Notes: generated from the sequence alone by a model not told the origin. A stretch of DNA of 64,000 bases from Punica granatum (GCF_007655135.1 NC_045130.1:30066605-30130604), one strand, 5' to 3'. Numbered from the stretch's first letter, positions 1 through 12,833 are shown. A program made the numbers and translations.

Positions 1-480
1 ATCTTCTCCATCGCATTGCTCTGTCACTCCTATATCCATCGTGTCTGAACTTTTTGCCTTGGACAGTCCGTTCTGCCCCTAACGGTAAGTCCCTCACCAT
101 CGCTCCTCTGGTAACCAGTCACATTTTTCTACAATTCTTTTGAGTTTAACGCTGCATTGGCATCCTCTGAGGTGATTATTGTCCTCCAGTAGAGCATGGT
201 AATGACAAGCCTCTCATAGGACTCAGATAGAGTGCTTAGTAGCAATAAGGCTTAATCCTCGTTACTTATCTTGATATTGACGTTGGTGAGATTCATCGCG
301 ATCTTCTCATCCGGTGACAAGGTCATGGGCCGCTTATTCTCTCCTTCTAGTGCTCCTTCAAGGCCGGGCTCCACCAGTAAATCCTTCACCCCTATCCAAC
401 ACAATTCAAAGTCATCTGTCCTATCGAATTTTTCCACCTCAAATCTCACATCTGACATCTTCAACAATTCTGAAACATGT
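1..480 (-). pseudogene. Decayed Copia gag N-terminus (partial)
   Basis: On the minus strand, reading down from about 467, a protein begins MSDVRFEVEKFDR. It continues into a segment like the start of Ty1/Copia gag polyproteins, whose gag forms the particle that packages element RNA. The frame stops near 252. A shifted frame then carries SESYERLVITML (about 230-190), and further on GEGLTVRGR near 95-65, both recognisable gag pieces. At least one frameshift and a stop therefore separate the homologous blocks, so this copy is not functional. The start follows directly downstream of the primer-binding site and LTR at 481-932, as expected for a Copia element. The rest of the element lies left of the window. 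Family assignment rests on my recognition of the motifs, not on a search. Confidence 0.72.
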
Positions 481-492
481 GCTCTAATATCA
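481..492 (-). other. Degenerate Copia primer-binding site (tRNA-Met type)
   Basis: On the minus strand this reads TGATATTAGAGC. It differs at two positions from the TGGTATCAGAGC site that many plant Copia elements use to prime from initiator tRNA-Met. It sits two bases inside the LTR end at 495, the usual spacing. Confidence 0.7.
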
Positions 493-494
493 CT

Positions 495-932
495 TGTTGT
501 AACAAGATGCCAAAAGGAGAGATCGAAAAATAGACGACACTAAATATACGTGGTAAAACCCTCAAGGCGAGGGAAACATCTACGGACTAATTATCTACTA
601 GATTGAAAACAGGAGATTACAACAAAGATCACACTCGTGTTTCCCAGCCCTTTTACAATACCCAACCCGCGAAGAGTCTAGCAACCTTCTTAATTCTCAC
701 AACTCTCTTACTTTATGAAGCCTAGAGAATACATCATAATAACCCGAGAACTTTTCAAGAGGATTACATGTGATTCTCGGAATAACATAAATTATCTTCC
801 AAGACTTTTCCCATATTTATATATTACGAGACCCGCATCCCTATTATCAAATATATACTCTAAATATCCCCAAGAATATATCATAAAATATTTATCTCTA
901 AGGAAAATATGAGTTGCAGCGAAATTACAACA
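495..932 (-). repeat. Copia LTR (5' LTR of the minus-strand element)
   Basis: This 438-bp segment has perfect 8-bp inverted ends, TGTTGTAA at 495 and TTACAACA ending at 932. It abuts a primer-binding site on its left, so it is the 5' LTR of an element oriented on the minus strand and running off the left window edge. No open frame of interest lies inside. The presumed target duplication would start at 933 but its partner is outside the window. The outer end is inferred only from the matching termini. Confidence 0.65.
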
Positions 933-1947
933 AAACGGAAACTGAATTACGACAATTTTCTGCCTCGTCTCTATTCAAATTGTCGTAGCAATTTTGGTAT
1001 GTTGCCGTGGCAATTTTTTTTTATTCCTCATTCCTTTTCTTCGATCAATTCTTGGTCCTAACATCCGGATCTTCGGGTCTTCGGGTCTTCCAGCTTGATG
1101 CGACACAATAAAAGGAATTTGTATAATAACCCTCATAAACCACCCCATAACCTTTCTTAACCTGCGATTCAAACAAGCTGTTAATGCTTATAGCTCTACT
1201 AGCTAGTTGTGGTTCATTTGCAGTTACATCCAAAAACTTTAATATACATATGAATATTAGAAGGATGTTCGAGCACATTTTTATAAAGAGGACTAATCGT
1301 TTTTCGATTACAAATTAAAGCGTTATCGAGATGACAACTTATAATTATATTGTGTCAATGGGGTTCTATTTGTTTTGGTACGGCAAGGCCTATCGAAACC
1401 CCCAAAATAAAATCGGTTTCCCCAAAACTTGTAGTAAGAAAAGGGTGAGAGCCGAGTCGAAATCCCAAAGGAGGCTAAAGGATTCTCTAAACCAATGAGC
1501 TAGCAAAGTAACGATAGGGGAATTTTGATAATCAAGAAACTAAATTGCAGCAAAAACAATTTAAAAGTGCAAGGGAGATCGAGTAATCAATAATCGAGAG
1601 ACGTATGACTTGAGTTCGAAAACCACCTAGCGTTTGGTTGATCATAGAAGCATCAGAATGTAAATTTCAGCAGGTAAGATTCGATTCCCGCGACCGCAAG
1701 GAATCAACTAGCATCTAAATTCTAACTAGTCAAAACACCGTCTAACTAGTAAGTTCATCAACTAGTTAACAAGGTATCAACCGATTCCCTAATTAACTAA
1801 GCGACAGCTTTAAGCGCAAGGATGCCTTAACCCGAGCGATTAATCGATTCATCAATTAATTTACTCGTCCTATTATTCTCTAACCAATTAGGGCAGCAAC
1901 TACCGTTTGTTCCTAATTAGTCTTGCTTCGAATCGATTTCCACAAAC
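933..1947. other. Non-coding, old repeat-derived DNA
   Basis: No gene is visible. About 1184-1330 is shared, diverged, with 11072-11230. The rest up to the solo LTR has the feel of decayed retroelement DNA but shows no diagnostic motif. Confidence 0.5.
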
Positions 1948-3072
1948 TGTTGGGAATTGGTGTATGCCCTAGAGGCAATCTATAATCAGTTCTGTAATAT
2001 GATATCTATTTCATTATATTACGAGGCATATCTGTTATTGTGTAGATTGCGCTAAATATGATTTTACACAATAATGTCCTTGGAATAGTAGGTTCAATAG
2101 GCATCAAGTGTGACTTGATTGTGAGATCCTATAATTAATGAACATTATTCCTAAATGTCCATAGTCAAAGTATTATCGTTAATTAGGACAACGATAATAC
2201 GGTTAGACTAGTGTGAGTGTTGATTGATGACCAAGTCTCATAGGTCATGGATATGGAGATATCAAATCACACCACATGTATACATTAAGAGTAATGTGTA
2301 TTGGACTGACCCACCATGAGATTGCTACATGGTTTGTTACGTGATTGTCATTAGCATATCTCAAAGTGACTATAGTGTAATGGTCCTTTGACTTGAGGTC
2401 ACCATAGATTCCTACATGTAATGTCATATACTTTGATACTGTCAAACGCCACTGTAACAGGATGGTTATAAAGACAGTTATTGGGTATACCACAGAGCAT
2501 GGAGAGGAATGTGAGTGATCAAAATAGAATTTGTCCCTCCTACGAAACGGGAGCGATATCTCACGGCCACTTGGTGGTTAAGTCTAAAAGTGTATGCATA
2601 CCCAAATGAGTCGATATAGCGATATCGAGCTCATTTGTTCTGATAGACTTACCCAGTAAACCAAGAAAAAGAGATATTGAGCCATACAAGGATGTCATCG
2701 ACCATGCCTTGGGCTCAATAGAGATATAGAGGACAAAGGGATTATATTACACGGTAATGGAGGTCACAAGGTTCGTCGAGAAATTGACTTTCCGATTACT
2801 TGAGTAACAGTGATGCATTGCTAGATGCCACTCACTGTTTGTAATATTGAAATAGAGATTTTGATATTACTGTCAACGTAATTGGGAACCTACAGGGTCA
2901 CACACTACGACTAAATTGACGAGATATTTTGAAACAATAAAATCATCTAATAAAGATTAGATGATTTATGGTGCGACTAATTAATCGGATATTTAATGAG
3001 ATTAAATTTGTCGATTAATTAGACTCGATTTATTAGATTAAATGGACCAAATTGATGCAAGATTAATACGGT

Positions 3073-3212
3073 GACACATGGGCCATACATATGTCTACAT
3101 TTATACATACACATGGGCTAATTAAATGATGCCATTTACCTAGACACATGGGCCATACATATGTCTACATTTATACATACACATGGGCTAATTAAATGAT
3201 GCCATTTACCTA
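3073..3212 (+). repeat. Exact 2 x 70-bp tandem duplication inside the solo LTR
   Basis: Two 70-bp units (3073-3142 and 3143-3212), each starting GACACATGGGCC, are identical base for base. The first 8 bases of a third unit follow. The identity implies a recent event, or one inherited by the element shortly before insertion. Confidence 0.92.
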
Positions 3213-3308
3213 GACACATGTCATGTAGGGAGCCCATGTAATTCTAATCCCACATCGGTGGGATTTGAATTTTCTTCCCTTCCTGTTTGTTATATAAAGG
3301 GTACAGAA

Positions 3309-3326
3309 TATATATATATATATATA
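3309..3326. repeat. (TA)n microsatellite
   Basis: A pure TA run of about nine units lies within the solo LTR. Confidence 0.95.
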
Positions 3327-3717
3327 GATGAGATATATATGTATGCATGTGTTTGTGTACGTTTACATACACAAATATATAAGATATACATGTATGTATA
3401 TAAATGGGCATAATTGAGTTGAATTGTTCAACTCATTAGGTCCAATTAAGTCTAATAAATTTCGAGAGTCGCACCAGTGTTTCTTTCGAGTGTTGGTCGC
3501 TAGCACCGCCGATCTCGAAGACTCGTCGACAAAGTCGGTGTGGATTCCAGTAGAGGCGTCACGCGTGGGACGCTCGGTCGACAACTTTAAATATTCCAGG
3601 TACGTTTTTATTTACTCTTATTCTTCTAGTAGGTCTTGGAATTAGTTTCACGGGTAGGAAATTTTGAATTTCTGTTCCTTTTTCGCTTCCGTTGCGCCCC
3701 GTGGAACTAGCACAAAC

Positions 3718-6384
3718 ACCGTAGTAGTCGTCGATAAGCTAATTTACAAATATCCTATTCACAACCATGAGAGAATACTTGTAACGATGACATCCAAGAA
3801 TAAATAAGTGCTGAAATCGAAATATTAAAACCTGTTCCTCACAATCAAACCGTGAGGTTTCCGTTCTCAAGTCAAACGAAACGAATTAACCACGCATAGC
3901 TATACAAGAATCCATGAAAACTGATGATCGTTGGAGGAACACTCCACAGCCACCAACCTCCTCTCCAAGTTTCTCTCCACAGAAAAACTAAACTTCCAAA
4001 AAACCCTAAACCTAGATGATCCATAGGTTTTTATATCTCCCTCAAAAATAGGAAACAAATAATGAACATATCTTAAAAGATTTTCTACAAAACTCCCATT
4101 GTAATTGAAAGGGAATCCTAAGATTTGCAAATAAATCGAGAATTGATTATAAACTCCATCTCGGATCGGTTGTGCACGTGGTGCACCACTAACCAGAAGT
4201 CCTTGTATCCTTGCAAGTTCCATCTTGATACTTCAATGGTCTCCAATTCATCCCGAACATGCATCAAATTGCCTTCAATTCTTTTCTTGCACAAGTTTTC
4301 CTAGAAATCGTCATCCAAGCATCAGATACCATGAAAACAACATAAAACCGAGTCTAAATTTTACCCATTTCATGGACAAATCCTCTCTTATCATGGTAGC
4401 AAATTTATTATAGGTGTTTAAAATAGACTCTCTGGTATTATGCGACGAGAGGCCTCCGTTAGTTTATGAAAATATGTCATATTAGTATTTGGACAATTTT
4501 GGGAACAAATAAATATGTAAAGAAGTATCTAACGATGTTATTCTTTTAAATTAGAGGTTGTGATCCACTCAAAATCTCACATCTACGAAATACCTTTCAA
4601 CTTTAAAAAGTATGCGTCTATATCCCTTTATATGTCTATTCAATTATAATTTTCTAATATATAACCACATGTATTTTTTCATGTAAATTATATCCCATGC
4701 ATTGATCATCACTTTCTATATACATTTTTTATTGATAATATATAAGTATACATATATATATATATATACAAATTATAAAAGTGTGAAGTTCCATTTGATT
4801 TCTTCACGTTTATTATTTTCCATTTTACCCCATTTCATTTGTCTTTTTCCACTTTTATAATTCATAATCAGACTCTTATGTCAAATAGATTGATATATTT
4901 TAAGTTTCTTGATGAAGTACTTCTCCGATATCTTTAGTCAGGAGATTTATTTTATTTTATTTTATTATCAATTTCAATTAATTTTCTAGGGAAAATATTT
5001 GAGAGGTTTTTATTTCCATCTTTTTGGGAACTTTTTCATTTTATAAATTTTTTTAACAAGATTTATCTTTATTTATTCATTACTTAGAAACGACTAGTTA
5101 TATCTTATTCTTATTTGTTAGTTGAACACTCTTTTATCAGTTGTAAAATTAAACTTTAAAATCCAATGAGTGCTTACCCATCTTTGGAGGACAAACTATT
5201 GCATTTTTTTTCATAGATTCAATCAATTATAATTAATCAATCACATATTTTCATTTTCAAAAAGTTGATTGCGCTGAGAGAAGGGTGAAATAATATGTTC
5301 CACTAAAGAAAGTTTTTTCTCTATTGTTTTGATTTGCACCATTTGATATCTAGAAGCTCAGTGAGATCCGACAAATCTAGATTCGAGCCTAGGTGATCTT
5401 CAAATACATCAGTTACATGGATGTATATTCTTTCATTATATAAAACTTGTTCTAGGTAAAGAATGGACATTTTGTTGCATGAAGAATGATTTCAAAATTT
5501 ACATTTTGCTATGGTCTAAATAGGTGGACATGCATAAGTAAGGTATATCCTGAAATGATTATGACGTGTTAATATAGATGGGGGTCATTGTAAAGAAACT
5601 TTCAGCATTTCTAATGGATTATTATCCACATAAATTTCATCTAAAACGAGTTCAACAGTTTTCTACAAAATATTCATAAAAATTTCATCTGACAATATGT
5701 CAAAATATTTTATAAATAGGATACTGTTCAAACAACTTACCAATGAAAATTTTGTCGGAAATAGGTTGGAAAGTTCTCACCAAAAATATTTTTTAAAAAT
5801 AAAAATATTTGTTAATGAAATTTCTATCGGAAACATTAAACAAAAATAGAGCTCATTGATTCGTATTTTTCTTGCAGAAAATGAATTTCTTAGAATAAGG
5901 TTACTTGCCATCGGGTTATTTGGTACAGGAACACCGCCTGGTCTGATTCATTTTATTATAATTTTTTAAACTATAATTTCCAACAAATTTCAAATTTTAT
6001 TTGACCTCACAAAATATTCAAATTAAGAAAATTAAATATTTCGCCATAAAAAATTAGAAATTCTTTTTTTTTGGTTTTTATGAAAATTTTATATTTGAAA
6101 AATAATCGGAAAGATTTTCAAAAGAAAAGAAGCGGAGATATCTAATGGAATAACCATAAAAAAAAAACTAGATGAAATCAACGAAGAAGTGGAGACTACA
6201 CTAGTCACTAAAACAAGGTCAAATATTTCTTTATGATTTTATATAATTTATTAATTACAATTATGCATAATAATAGAATAAATTTTAATTTATATTTCAT
6301 TAATATATCGTACTACGTATGCAATGCACGCGCTTCCCTACTAGTTACATTAAAAAACTTTAATAATAATAGTTCTAAAATAAA
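3718..6384. other. AT-rich intergenic DNA without recognisable genes
   Basis: The longest frame (minus, 3900-4223, 107 codons) has no domain I recognise and sits in DNA that looks like continuing retroelement remnant. A TA microsatellite lies at about 4752-4768. No conserved coding motif, tRNA or clean terminal repeats were found. Confidence 0.5.
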
Positions 6385-6793
6385 AAGAAAATTGCTGAAA
6401 ATTCTTGATTTTCTTGGTAAATCTTGATATTCAAAAGAGCAACAGATTTCAATTAATCTTTATGCCGATCAGCTTACGATAAAGTAAAACTCACCCAATC
6501 AAAGATTTCTTCATTATTTCCTGTCATAAAAAAATTGATCCATTCACAAACTCGTACCGATATCTATTTAGGAAAAAATAAACGCCAGAATAGTTTAAAC
6601 CAATCATTGATATGATTGTAATCTCGAGATATGCAAATGTTAGTGATATGATTTTCTAACAGCAAAAACAACGACAAAATCCATGGCTTCACGGGCAGAT
6701 TTTGTATCCCCTTTCTTTTTACAATGATCCGCCCCACCCACCTAAAAGAAAAGGAATAAAGAATGAATGAACATCACCTGTGAAAGCATCTTC

Positions 6794-6818
6794 ATATATA
6801 TATATATATATATATATA
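6794..6818. repeat. (TA)n microsatellite
   Basis: A pure TA run lies inside segment A. Confidence 0.95.
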
Positions 6819-8465
6819 AAGTCACTCTCTGTCTCTGTGGTTTCACTCTTGGTAGGGACCCTTTTGATTCGAATATAATTAAGAAGATTTCATCATAACA
6901 CAGCTGCCGTCCACAAAGAAGACGCATAATTAGGATCTTAATAAGATATCGAGGGTGAAAAAGACAGGAGATTTGCCATATGATTCTTTCTATTGCTTTT
7001 GTTCTTTTCTTGCTCAAGAACTAAAATATAGAAAGTTCCCTAATTGAATTTACAATATATTACTATTATTATTAGTTATTGTGATTTTTATTCAATTGTA
7101 TTAGGCTCATGAACATTCCTTATAACCGAAAAAAAATTGTAAGGCTGAAAAGAGCAGAATTCATTGCATTTCCCACTAATCCAATACAAGATATCAAAAG
7201 GTGGTGATTATTATGTTTGGTTAGGCTTGTGGTTTCAAATGTGATTATATATCACTCTCTCCTTTTGGGGCAAGATTTCATCTCCAGATTTGGATCAACT
7301 CCATTAGGCATGAATATGGCATATATATAGTTTTTTAATTATATTATATAGCTAAAGATATAACATTGAAGGTACATATGAAGAAGCAATGGTTATACCG
7401 AGGGTTTGAGCATGGTAATTATGGTGCTCGGCTGATAACTCTAACGAACGTCTGAATCTCACAAAAGGGTGAAAGTCCTTAGACGCATCTGCGGCCTATT
7501 AAATTGCACCTCTCTGATGCGTGTGGTCAGGGAAGGTCGTACATGTTCAGACCATGCAAAGGTGAATCCTACTATCAATAATATCGACACACAAAAGTTG
7601 AATTTTGAACTAATACAAGCATATATATGCTGATACATTTTGAATTTTGAAAGCTCAGTTAGTCCAGAACCAACTTCCGTGTATCTGCTGTGGAAATTGA
7701 GGGAGACATAAATTTGGCCAGCGCCAAAGAAATAGCTGCGAAGAGTTTTTCATGTTCTTCGGAACTTTAATTAGTTCCCATGTCTCCCCGCGCTCTTCTG
7801 AAGAGTTGTTGTAATTAGAGTTATAACAGTCTCTGTTCAGACTCTTATTTCAATGGATTTTAAAGATATTGGTAAAGATGAAAATCGACCCAGGACCACG
7901 GACTTGATTGCACAGCTTAACTTTTTGTACATCATTACTCATTTTCTAATCAATACTGCGATGGAACAATAACTCTCAACCCAATAACAATTTTGTTATC
8001 ATCGCAAATTAATGATAACATGGATAAAGAGCTTCGCTTTCTCGGATTGACTTGATCTCCAATACTATTGATAGACTGACGAATGTACAAAAGGAGAACA
8101 AGAACAAGAAACCCGTAAATATCGAACTGCAGAAGCTCTACAAATATATATGAAATACAAATACAAGCGCTTTCAACTCGCAATCCATCCGCTTATCGAT
8201 GATCATAGCCAAAAGACAAACACAGAAAGCAAGAACACGCCTCTATGTTACAAAATTGAAACAGCGCGAGTGCTTTCTCAGCGAAGAACAGTCATAGAAC
8301 CAGGGAATATGTATCCCTAGTATCACGGTCAGGAGTAACTCTAGGCTTCATGACGATGGTCCGGTACCGTGATCATTTGCAACAACATTCGGAAGGCAGA
8401 TTGAAGAACCATCCCTGCAGTAGCGCAAACTTAAACCGCCAACTAACTAACTCCTTCAATTTAAT

Positions 8466-8654
8466 TTAACTATTGCCAAGTGAATGGGGACCGGCGCATC
8501 TGATGTGGATTGTGAGCACCGAAGCCACTCTGTGAGCGATCGCAGCCGCTATTCCCAACTTCACCTGACCCCTCTTCGGGATCGGACGGCTAGAGTATCT
8601 CCTCGGGACTGATACGCAGTTGTTGTTGCTGCTCGACAAAGTAGCGGATTTCAT
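8466..8654 (-). CDS. Small basic protein, RPIPKRG family, copy 1
   Basis: A 62-aa intracellular-looking protein with no signal peptide. A Ser/Asn-rich N-terminus (residues 1-15) precedes RRYSSRPIPKRGQVK (about 18-32). A hydrophobic, Ala/Ile-rich stretch follows (GIAAAIAHRVASVLTIHI) that could form an amphipathic helix, then a short variable tail. The ATG at 8654 is the only in-frame start ahead of the motif, and a TATA box lies about 115 bp upstream. The same core occurs in two further minus-strand copies at 20358-20522 and 25282-25467, each in a related duplicated segment. Frame and core are kept while flanks diverged, which argues for a real gene. I believe similar short proteins exist in other plants but do not know a function, and give none. 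Confidence 0.68.
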   Translation of the reverse strand: MKSATLSSSNNNCVSVPRRYSSRPIPKRGQVKLGIAAAIAHRVASVLTIHIRCAGPHSLGNS

Positions 8655-8767
8655 CTTCAGGAAATGAGCTCCCTCCTTTGCTACAAATTGATAAAAGATC
8701 GACCGAGAGCTAGAAAGAGAGTTGTGAGCTAGTTGGGTTTTGATGCATTCTGAGAGCTCAGCCCTGG

Positions 8768-8775
8768 TTTATATA
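8768..8775 (-). promoter_or_regulatory. TATA box of copy 1
   Basis: On the minus strand this reads TATATAAA. It lies 114 bp upstream of the ATG at 8654, a spacing that leaves a short leader of about 80 bp. The other two copies have a TATA box at a comparable distance. Confidence 0.65.
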
Positions 8776-8870
8776 ATATATGGAGAGCACACAGAATGAA
8801 ATTCATGCACAAATTAAATGATTAATAAAGAAACTAATAATTGTTTGTCAGCATTTTGAATTTTCAACGG

Positions 8871-11674
8871 GGTCATGGGCCGAGACTCACAATATTTTGA
8901 CTTGGGATTTGACAGATTTGACCATGCATACTTGTCCCATTGAACAAAATTCTTTATCCTCCATTCACACACAATCATACTATTAATCTGATAAAAAATT
9001 TCAATCAGTGATAACTACAGTTTAATATAGTTATCCTTTTGCTGATCCAATTTGAAAAGTCAACAATAATGACAATAAGATATAGAATTGCGGTATCATA
9101 TATACCTTATGGAATATAAGAATTGTTTGGTCATCCTTTCTGCTCGTGTATATTACAATTTAAGATGAATGAATTTGTGCGTCCAAATCGAATTAATTTA
9201 TTTCAAGGAACCGATTGAATGCAGCAATTTCAATACATTTCCTGACAGACCATTCGAGTTTGATATGGACTTAATATTTCTTATTCTAGCTCCTGCGATG
9301 GAGAAAGTTTTATGCGTAATATATACGCCATGTGACACCATATTACAAGACTCAACATAAATTTTTTTTTTCTCTTTTAATCAACACAGTGTAACAAATT
9401 TGTGACTGCGCGTGCTGATATGTTTAACACTAATTGATTTATAATACATGTCACGTGGTAATTAAGCTAGTTATATACTAGACTTTCTCTGTGCTATGAC
9501 CATGTCCATAGGCTAACTCCTGTTATCTTTATAGTCATATGAGTCCCTCAATCATTAAATGGAAGTAATTGGAAAATTAAAACGCCTGCAGATATAAAGT
9601 CATTATTAGCAATGTCTAACCTTAGCAAAGAGGGGAGAAATGCACTATGTATGATGTACACAAATACGTCACCTGTAACAAATAGTCCCTTGTTTACCAA
9701 ATTCCAAGGTGTCAAGAGTCAGCCTAGAAGTAGTGAAAGCAATTAAATAAGTTAATCTATATATCTTTTCTTTGGGTGAAGCTAATCTATATATATTTAA
9801 TATACATAGAATTGCTGCTTGTCCAGGCAATTATAATTTAATTAACTTATTGGTGAAAATGACTATCAGACGGAATGATCTAGGTAGAAGACGTTGTATT
9901 CTTTTTCTTTTCTTCCTTTCAGTTTTTGACCAATTTGACCACATATGTTTTATATTTGAGATGATGTCATGCGACGCATTAACAAATTACATCAATAATT
10001 GATAAATTAATTAATCACTTTTAACCTCTTACGCAAGTTATGAGTACAGTAGAGGTATGACTTCACTCGATACCTCATCACAAATGCCATCCATATCTTC
10101 TTCTTTTCATCCAATCACTGTATGTGAGTTCATTAGGCGCAATTATTAATTAATTACTTAGTTGATTATATTTAATAATTTATATTATTTTAGAATTACT
10201 GACTGACGGTACCAACGTGTATGTATATATATATATATATATATATAGTTGTAGATACATTCATTTGGAAATGAAATCCACTCGTGTCATGCAATTGATT
10301 TCATATGGTCGCGAATTACTGAACTTGGTAATTGACAACATGAAGTTAACATGTAACATATTTACCCTTTACATTATGAGCATGCATTTCCATATTACTT
10401 TTAATTTTTGAGCTGAGGATATTGAATTCAAAGCCTATGAGCTTAAATTTTAGTTAATTAGCAATATCTCTGCTTTATATATATCATGTTGGGGTTTATG
10501 TTTTTTTTTTTATGTGAATATGTTTATATTATTAATAATTAATACAAGAGTGTCATTTGGTTGGGCGGCAGTGGCCCCATCCCATAAATTTTGTTTTCCT
10601 TGCCCTCTTTAATTGCTTTTTGCCCGATGGGAAAAGTACAGATTCAGCCACCTGGAGTTGGAGCCCATTGGAGTCCATAATAACAGGGCGGCTTTATTAA
10701 TTTATTTTATTTTATTCATATGTATCTTTTAACCTTTAATTATTTTGGTTATGCAGAACTCTTGTGATTTATTAATTTCTGTAGCTTTTACTCTTCTTCA
10801 GGAAAAAAGAAAAAGGGAAAAAAATTACAATGCCATTTGAACATAGCCCGAATTAGAATAAAGTATTTCACATAATGCAATCATGGTCCTAAATCAACAT
10901 TCTCAATCATCTATTATATACAATAAAATTGTTATATTCTCCTAGTTACGTACGTGTCCTGAAATCTCCTTTAATACTCTTCGCTCGATAGGTAAAAGGT
11001 TTCATATTTGATACTTGTTATGGGATTACTAATATCTCTCCATTTATAACTGGAAAAGAAAAATGTCACGTAATGCTTATAGCTCGACTATCTGAATTTT
11101 AGTTACAGTTACATCTAAAAGCTTTAACATACACAGGAATATTAGAAAGATGCTCGGACACATTTTTAAGAGAATTAATTTTATTTGGATTTCTAAATTA
11201 AAACGTTATCGGGATAAAAATTATATAATTATAGTGGGTCAAAAAGGATTTACTTATACTGGTAGCAAATTGCCAAATTCTTAATTCATTTTCTCCTCAG
11301 ACTTGGGAAGAAAAATTGAAAGGCATCACGGTGTAAAGAGATGTGAGACTCACAAATAATAGAAGAATTCTAATGTTTGAACTCGAAAGTCTAGTACGAT
11401 TTATAGTTAACTATAATTTTTCCCAAACGCGCTTCTTTTCTCCGATATTAGCATCCATTTCCCCCCAGATTATTACCCTTAAATTATTATGTATTATCTT
11501 TTATTTTTTCTAAATAATCACATTGTAAATTATGACAATAGTGAGATTAACAAAAAGTACTACGTATTAGTAAGTCATGACGTATTTAACGATGTTGACC
11601 TTTTCAATTAAACAGTTGCGGGCTTCTCACAATCCCACATTTTAAAAAGAAAATCATACTAGATCTAAAAGAAA
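8871..11674. other. Spacer between array segments A and B; no gene seen
   Basis: AT-rich DNA. It holds a TA microsatellite at about 10225-10247 and a 160-bp block at 11072-11230 related to 1184-1330. Short frames here have no recognisable motifs. Confidence 0.55.
11072..11230 (+). repeat. Dispersed repeat shared with 1184-1330
   Basis: Both copies start AATGCTTATAGCTC and share GTTACATC, AATATTAGAA, CACATTTTTA and AAACGTTATCG/AAGCGTTATCG in the same order. The copies are diverged. I see no terminal inverted repeats, so the element class is unknown. Confidence 0.6.
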
Positions 11675-12260
11675 ACGAGAATTGCTGAAAATTTTAGATT
11701 TGGAACATCATTGATATTATTGTCGTGGCCAAATATGCAAAAACAATGACAAAATCCATGGTTTGACAGGCAGATTTTGCCTCGTTTCTCTTTACAAAGA
11801 ACCCGACCCACCGACATTGCTCTTTAATTAGCGGGCAATATATAATTCAATTATTGAAGCTCCAAAAGAGAAAGAATAATAAAGAATAAAAGAACATCAC
11901 GTGTGAAAGCATCTCAAAAGAAAAAGGTTACTCTCTGTCTCTGTGATTTAAATTTTAATCTTTGTAGGGACCCTTTTGCTTCTAATTAAGAAGAAGATTT
12001 AATTACAACAGCTGCCGCCCATAAAGGAAAAGGCACAATTAGGATTTTAATTAGATATCAACGATGAAAAAGCATAGGAGAATTGCCTATATATATATAA
12101 TCCATATTTTTCTGTTGTTTTTACTTTTCACTTAGACCAAGAACTAATATTATAGAACGTCCCTCAATTGAATTTACTCTATATCATAAATATCTTATTA
12201 TTCATCCCAAAAAATATATCTTCTTGTCCTTAATTAAGTTCTAAGGATTGAAAAGATAGC
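11675..12260 (-). repeat. Array segment B, left part
   Basis: This matches the left half of segment A (for example CAAAATCCATGG at about 11750 against 6676, and the GTGAAAGCATC block at 11903). It breaks off at about 12260, where a foreign insertion starts. The remainder of segment B resumes at about 18607. Confidence 0.72.
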
Positions 12261-12512
12261 TCTCCTCTCTCTTTCTCCTCTCGCTCTCTCACAACCCAGA
12301 CCAGAAAACCATAAGCTAGGCCCTCTTGCCAGTAGCTCATTCGGCTCCGATCGAGCGCATCGAGCGTCACCACTGTCGAGATTAGAAAGCCAGGGCTACG
12401 CTCTATCTACCGGTTGTCTCCATTCTCAATTATCTTCTTTCTTCTTTCTTTTCTCTATTTCCTTTCTCCTCTTTCCCGCCCTTTTCCATTCCTCCCGGAG
12501 TCACCATTGATG

Positions 12513-12833
12513 CCTTAAAACATGTACCTTCAATGTTATTTGTTTGGTGTGCGGCACTAGATAAGGGATCCGAAAGATCAATGGGTCCCGAATATTTCAG
12601 GTTTGAGGCAAATTGATCCGCTAAAGAGTAAAACTCTTCCAATTGTAGATTTTATCCATTCACGGGACTCGAATCCGAGATTTCATTTGAGCAAAATCAA
12701 TGCCAAACCATCAGAACTAACCCAAGTTGGTTCAATATTAAAATAGATCTAAATCTATATATGAAATCTTGCCCCCAAAAGGAGAGAATGATCTATATAA
12801 TCCATGTGAAACAACAAGGCTAACCAAACAGAT
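12513..12833 (-). repeat. 321-bp inverted copy of 18679-18999 flanked by 16-bp direct repeats
   Basis: The reverse complement of this block matches 18679-18999 along its whole length. It includes array-specific DNA (TTTCACATGGATTATATAGA; ACATTGAAGGTACATG) plus the SINE-like element embedded there. It is bounded by GGAGTCACCATTGATG (12497-12512) and GGAGTCGCCATTGATG (12834-12849), a 16-bp duplication with one mismatch. It is therefore a discrete insertion whose template lies 6 kb away. Confidence 0.82.

Larger units (their letters stand above)
1948..3712 (+). mobile_element. Solo LTR of a Copia-type retrotransposon
   Basis: This 1765-bp block starts TGTTGGGAATTGG and ends CTAGCA, so it has the TG...CA ends of an LTR. 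It is flanked on both sides by the 5-bp direct repeat CAAAC (1943-1947 and 3713-3717), a perfect target duplication. No primer-binding site, coding region or second LTR is present, so the internal part was probably lost by recombination between LTRs. The early phrase CCCTAGAGGCAATC is common near the start of plant Copia LTRs. Inside are an exact 70-bp tandem duplication at 3073-3212 and a TA microsatellite at 3309-3326. Small open frames inside are not genes. Confidence 0.85.
6385..8870 (-). repeat. Array segment A (first of three diverged duplicated segments)
   Basis: Segment A shares, in order, many blocks with segment B. Examples are the block around 6670-6700 with 11745-11775, the block starting GGCTGAAAAGAG near 7143 with 18607, the block near 7375 (ATAACATTGAAGGTACAT) with 18976, and the gene at 8466-8654 with that at 20358-20522. 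Segment C shares the GACTGAAAAGAG block (about 24077) and the gene. The segments are clearly related but diverged. Each has its gene on the minus strand at the right-hand side. Boundaries are approximate. Confidence 0.72.

Noticed and set aside
4745..6340. Possible Helitron-like ends (AT-rich start, CTAG near 6340)
   Set aside because: Only very weak terminal signals in AT-rich DNA; not distinguishable from chance.
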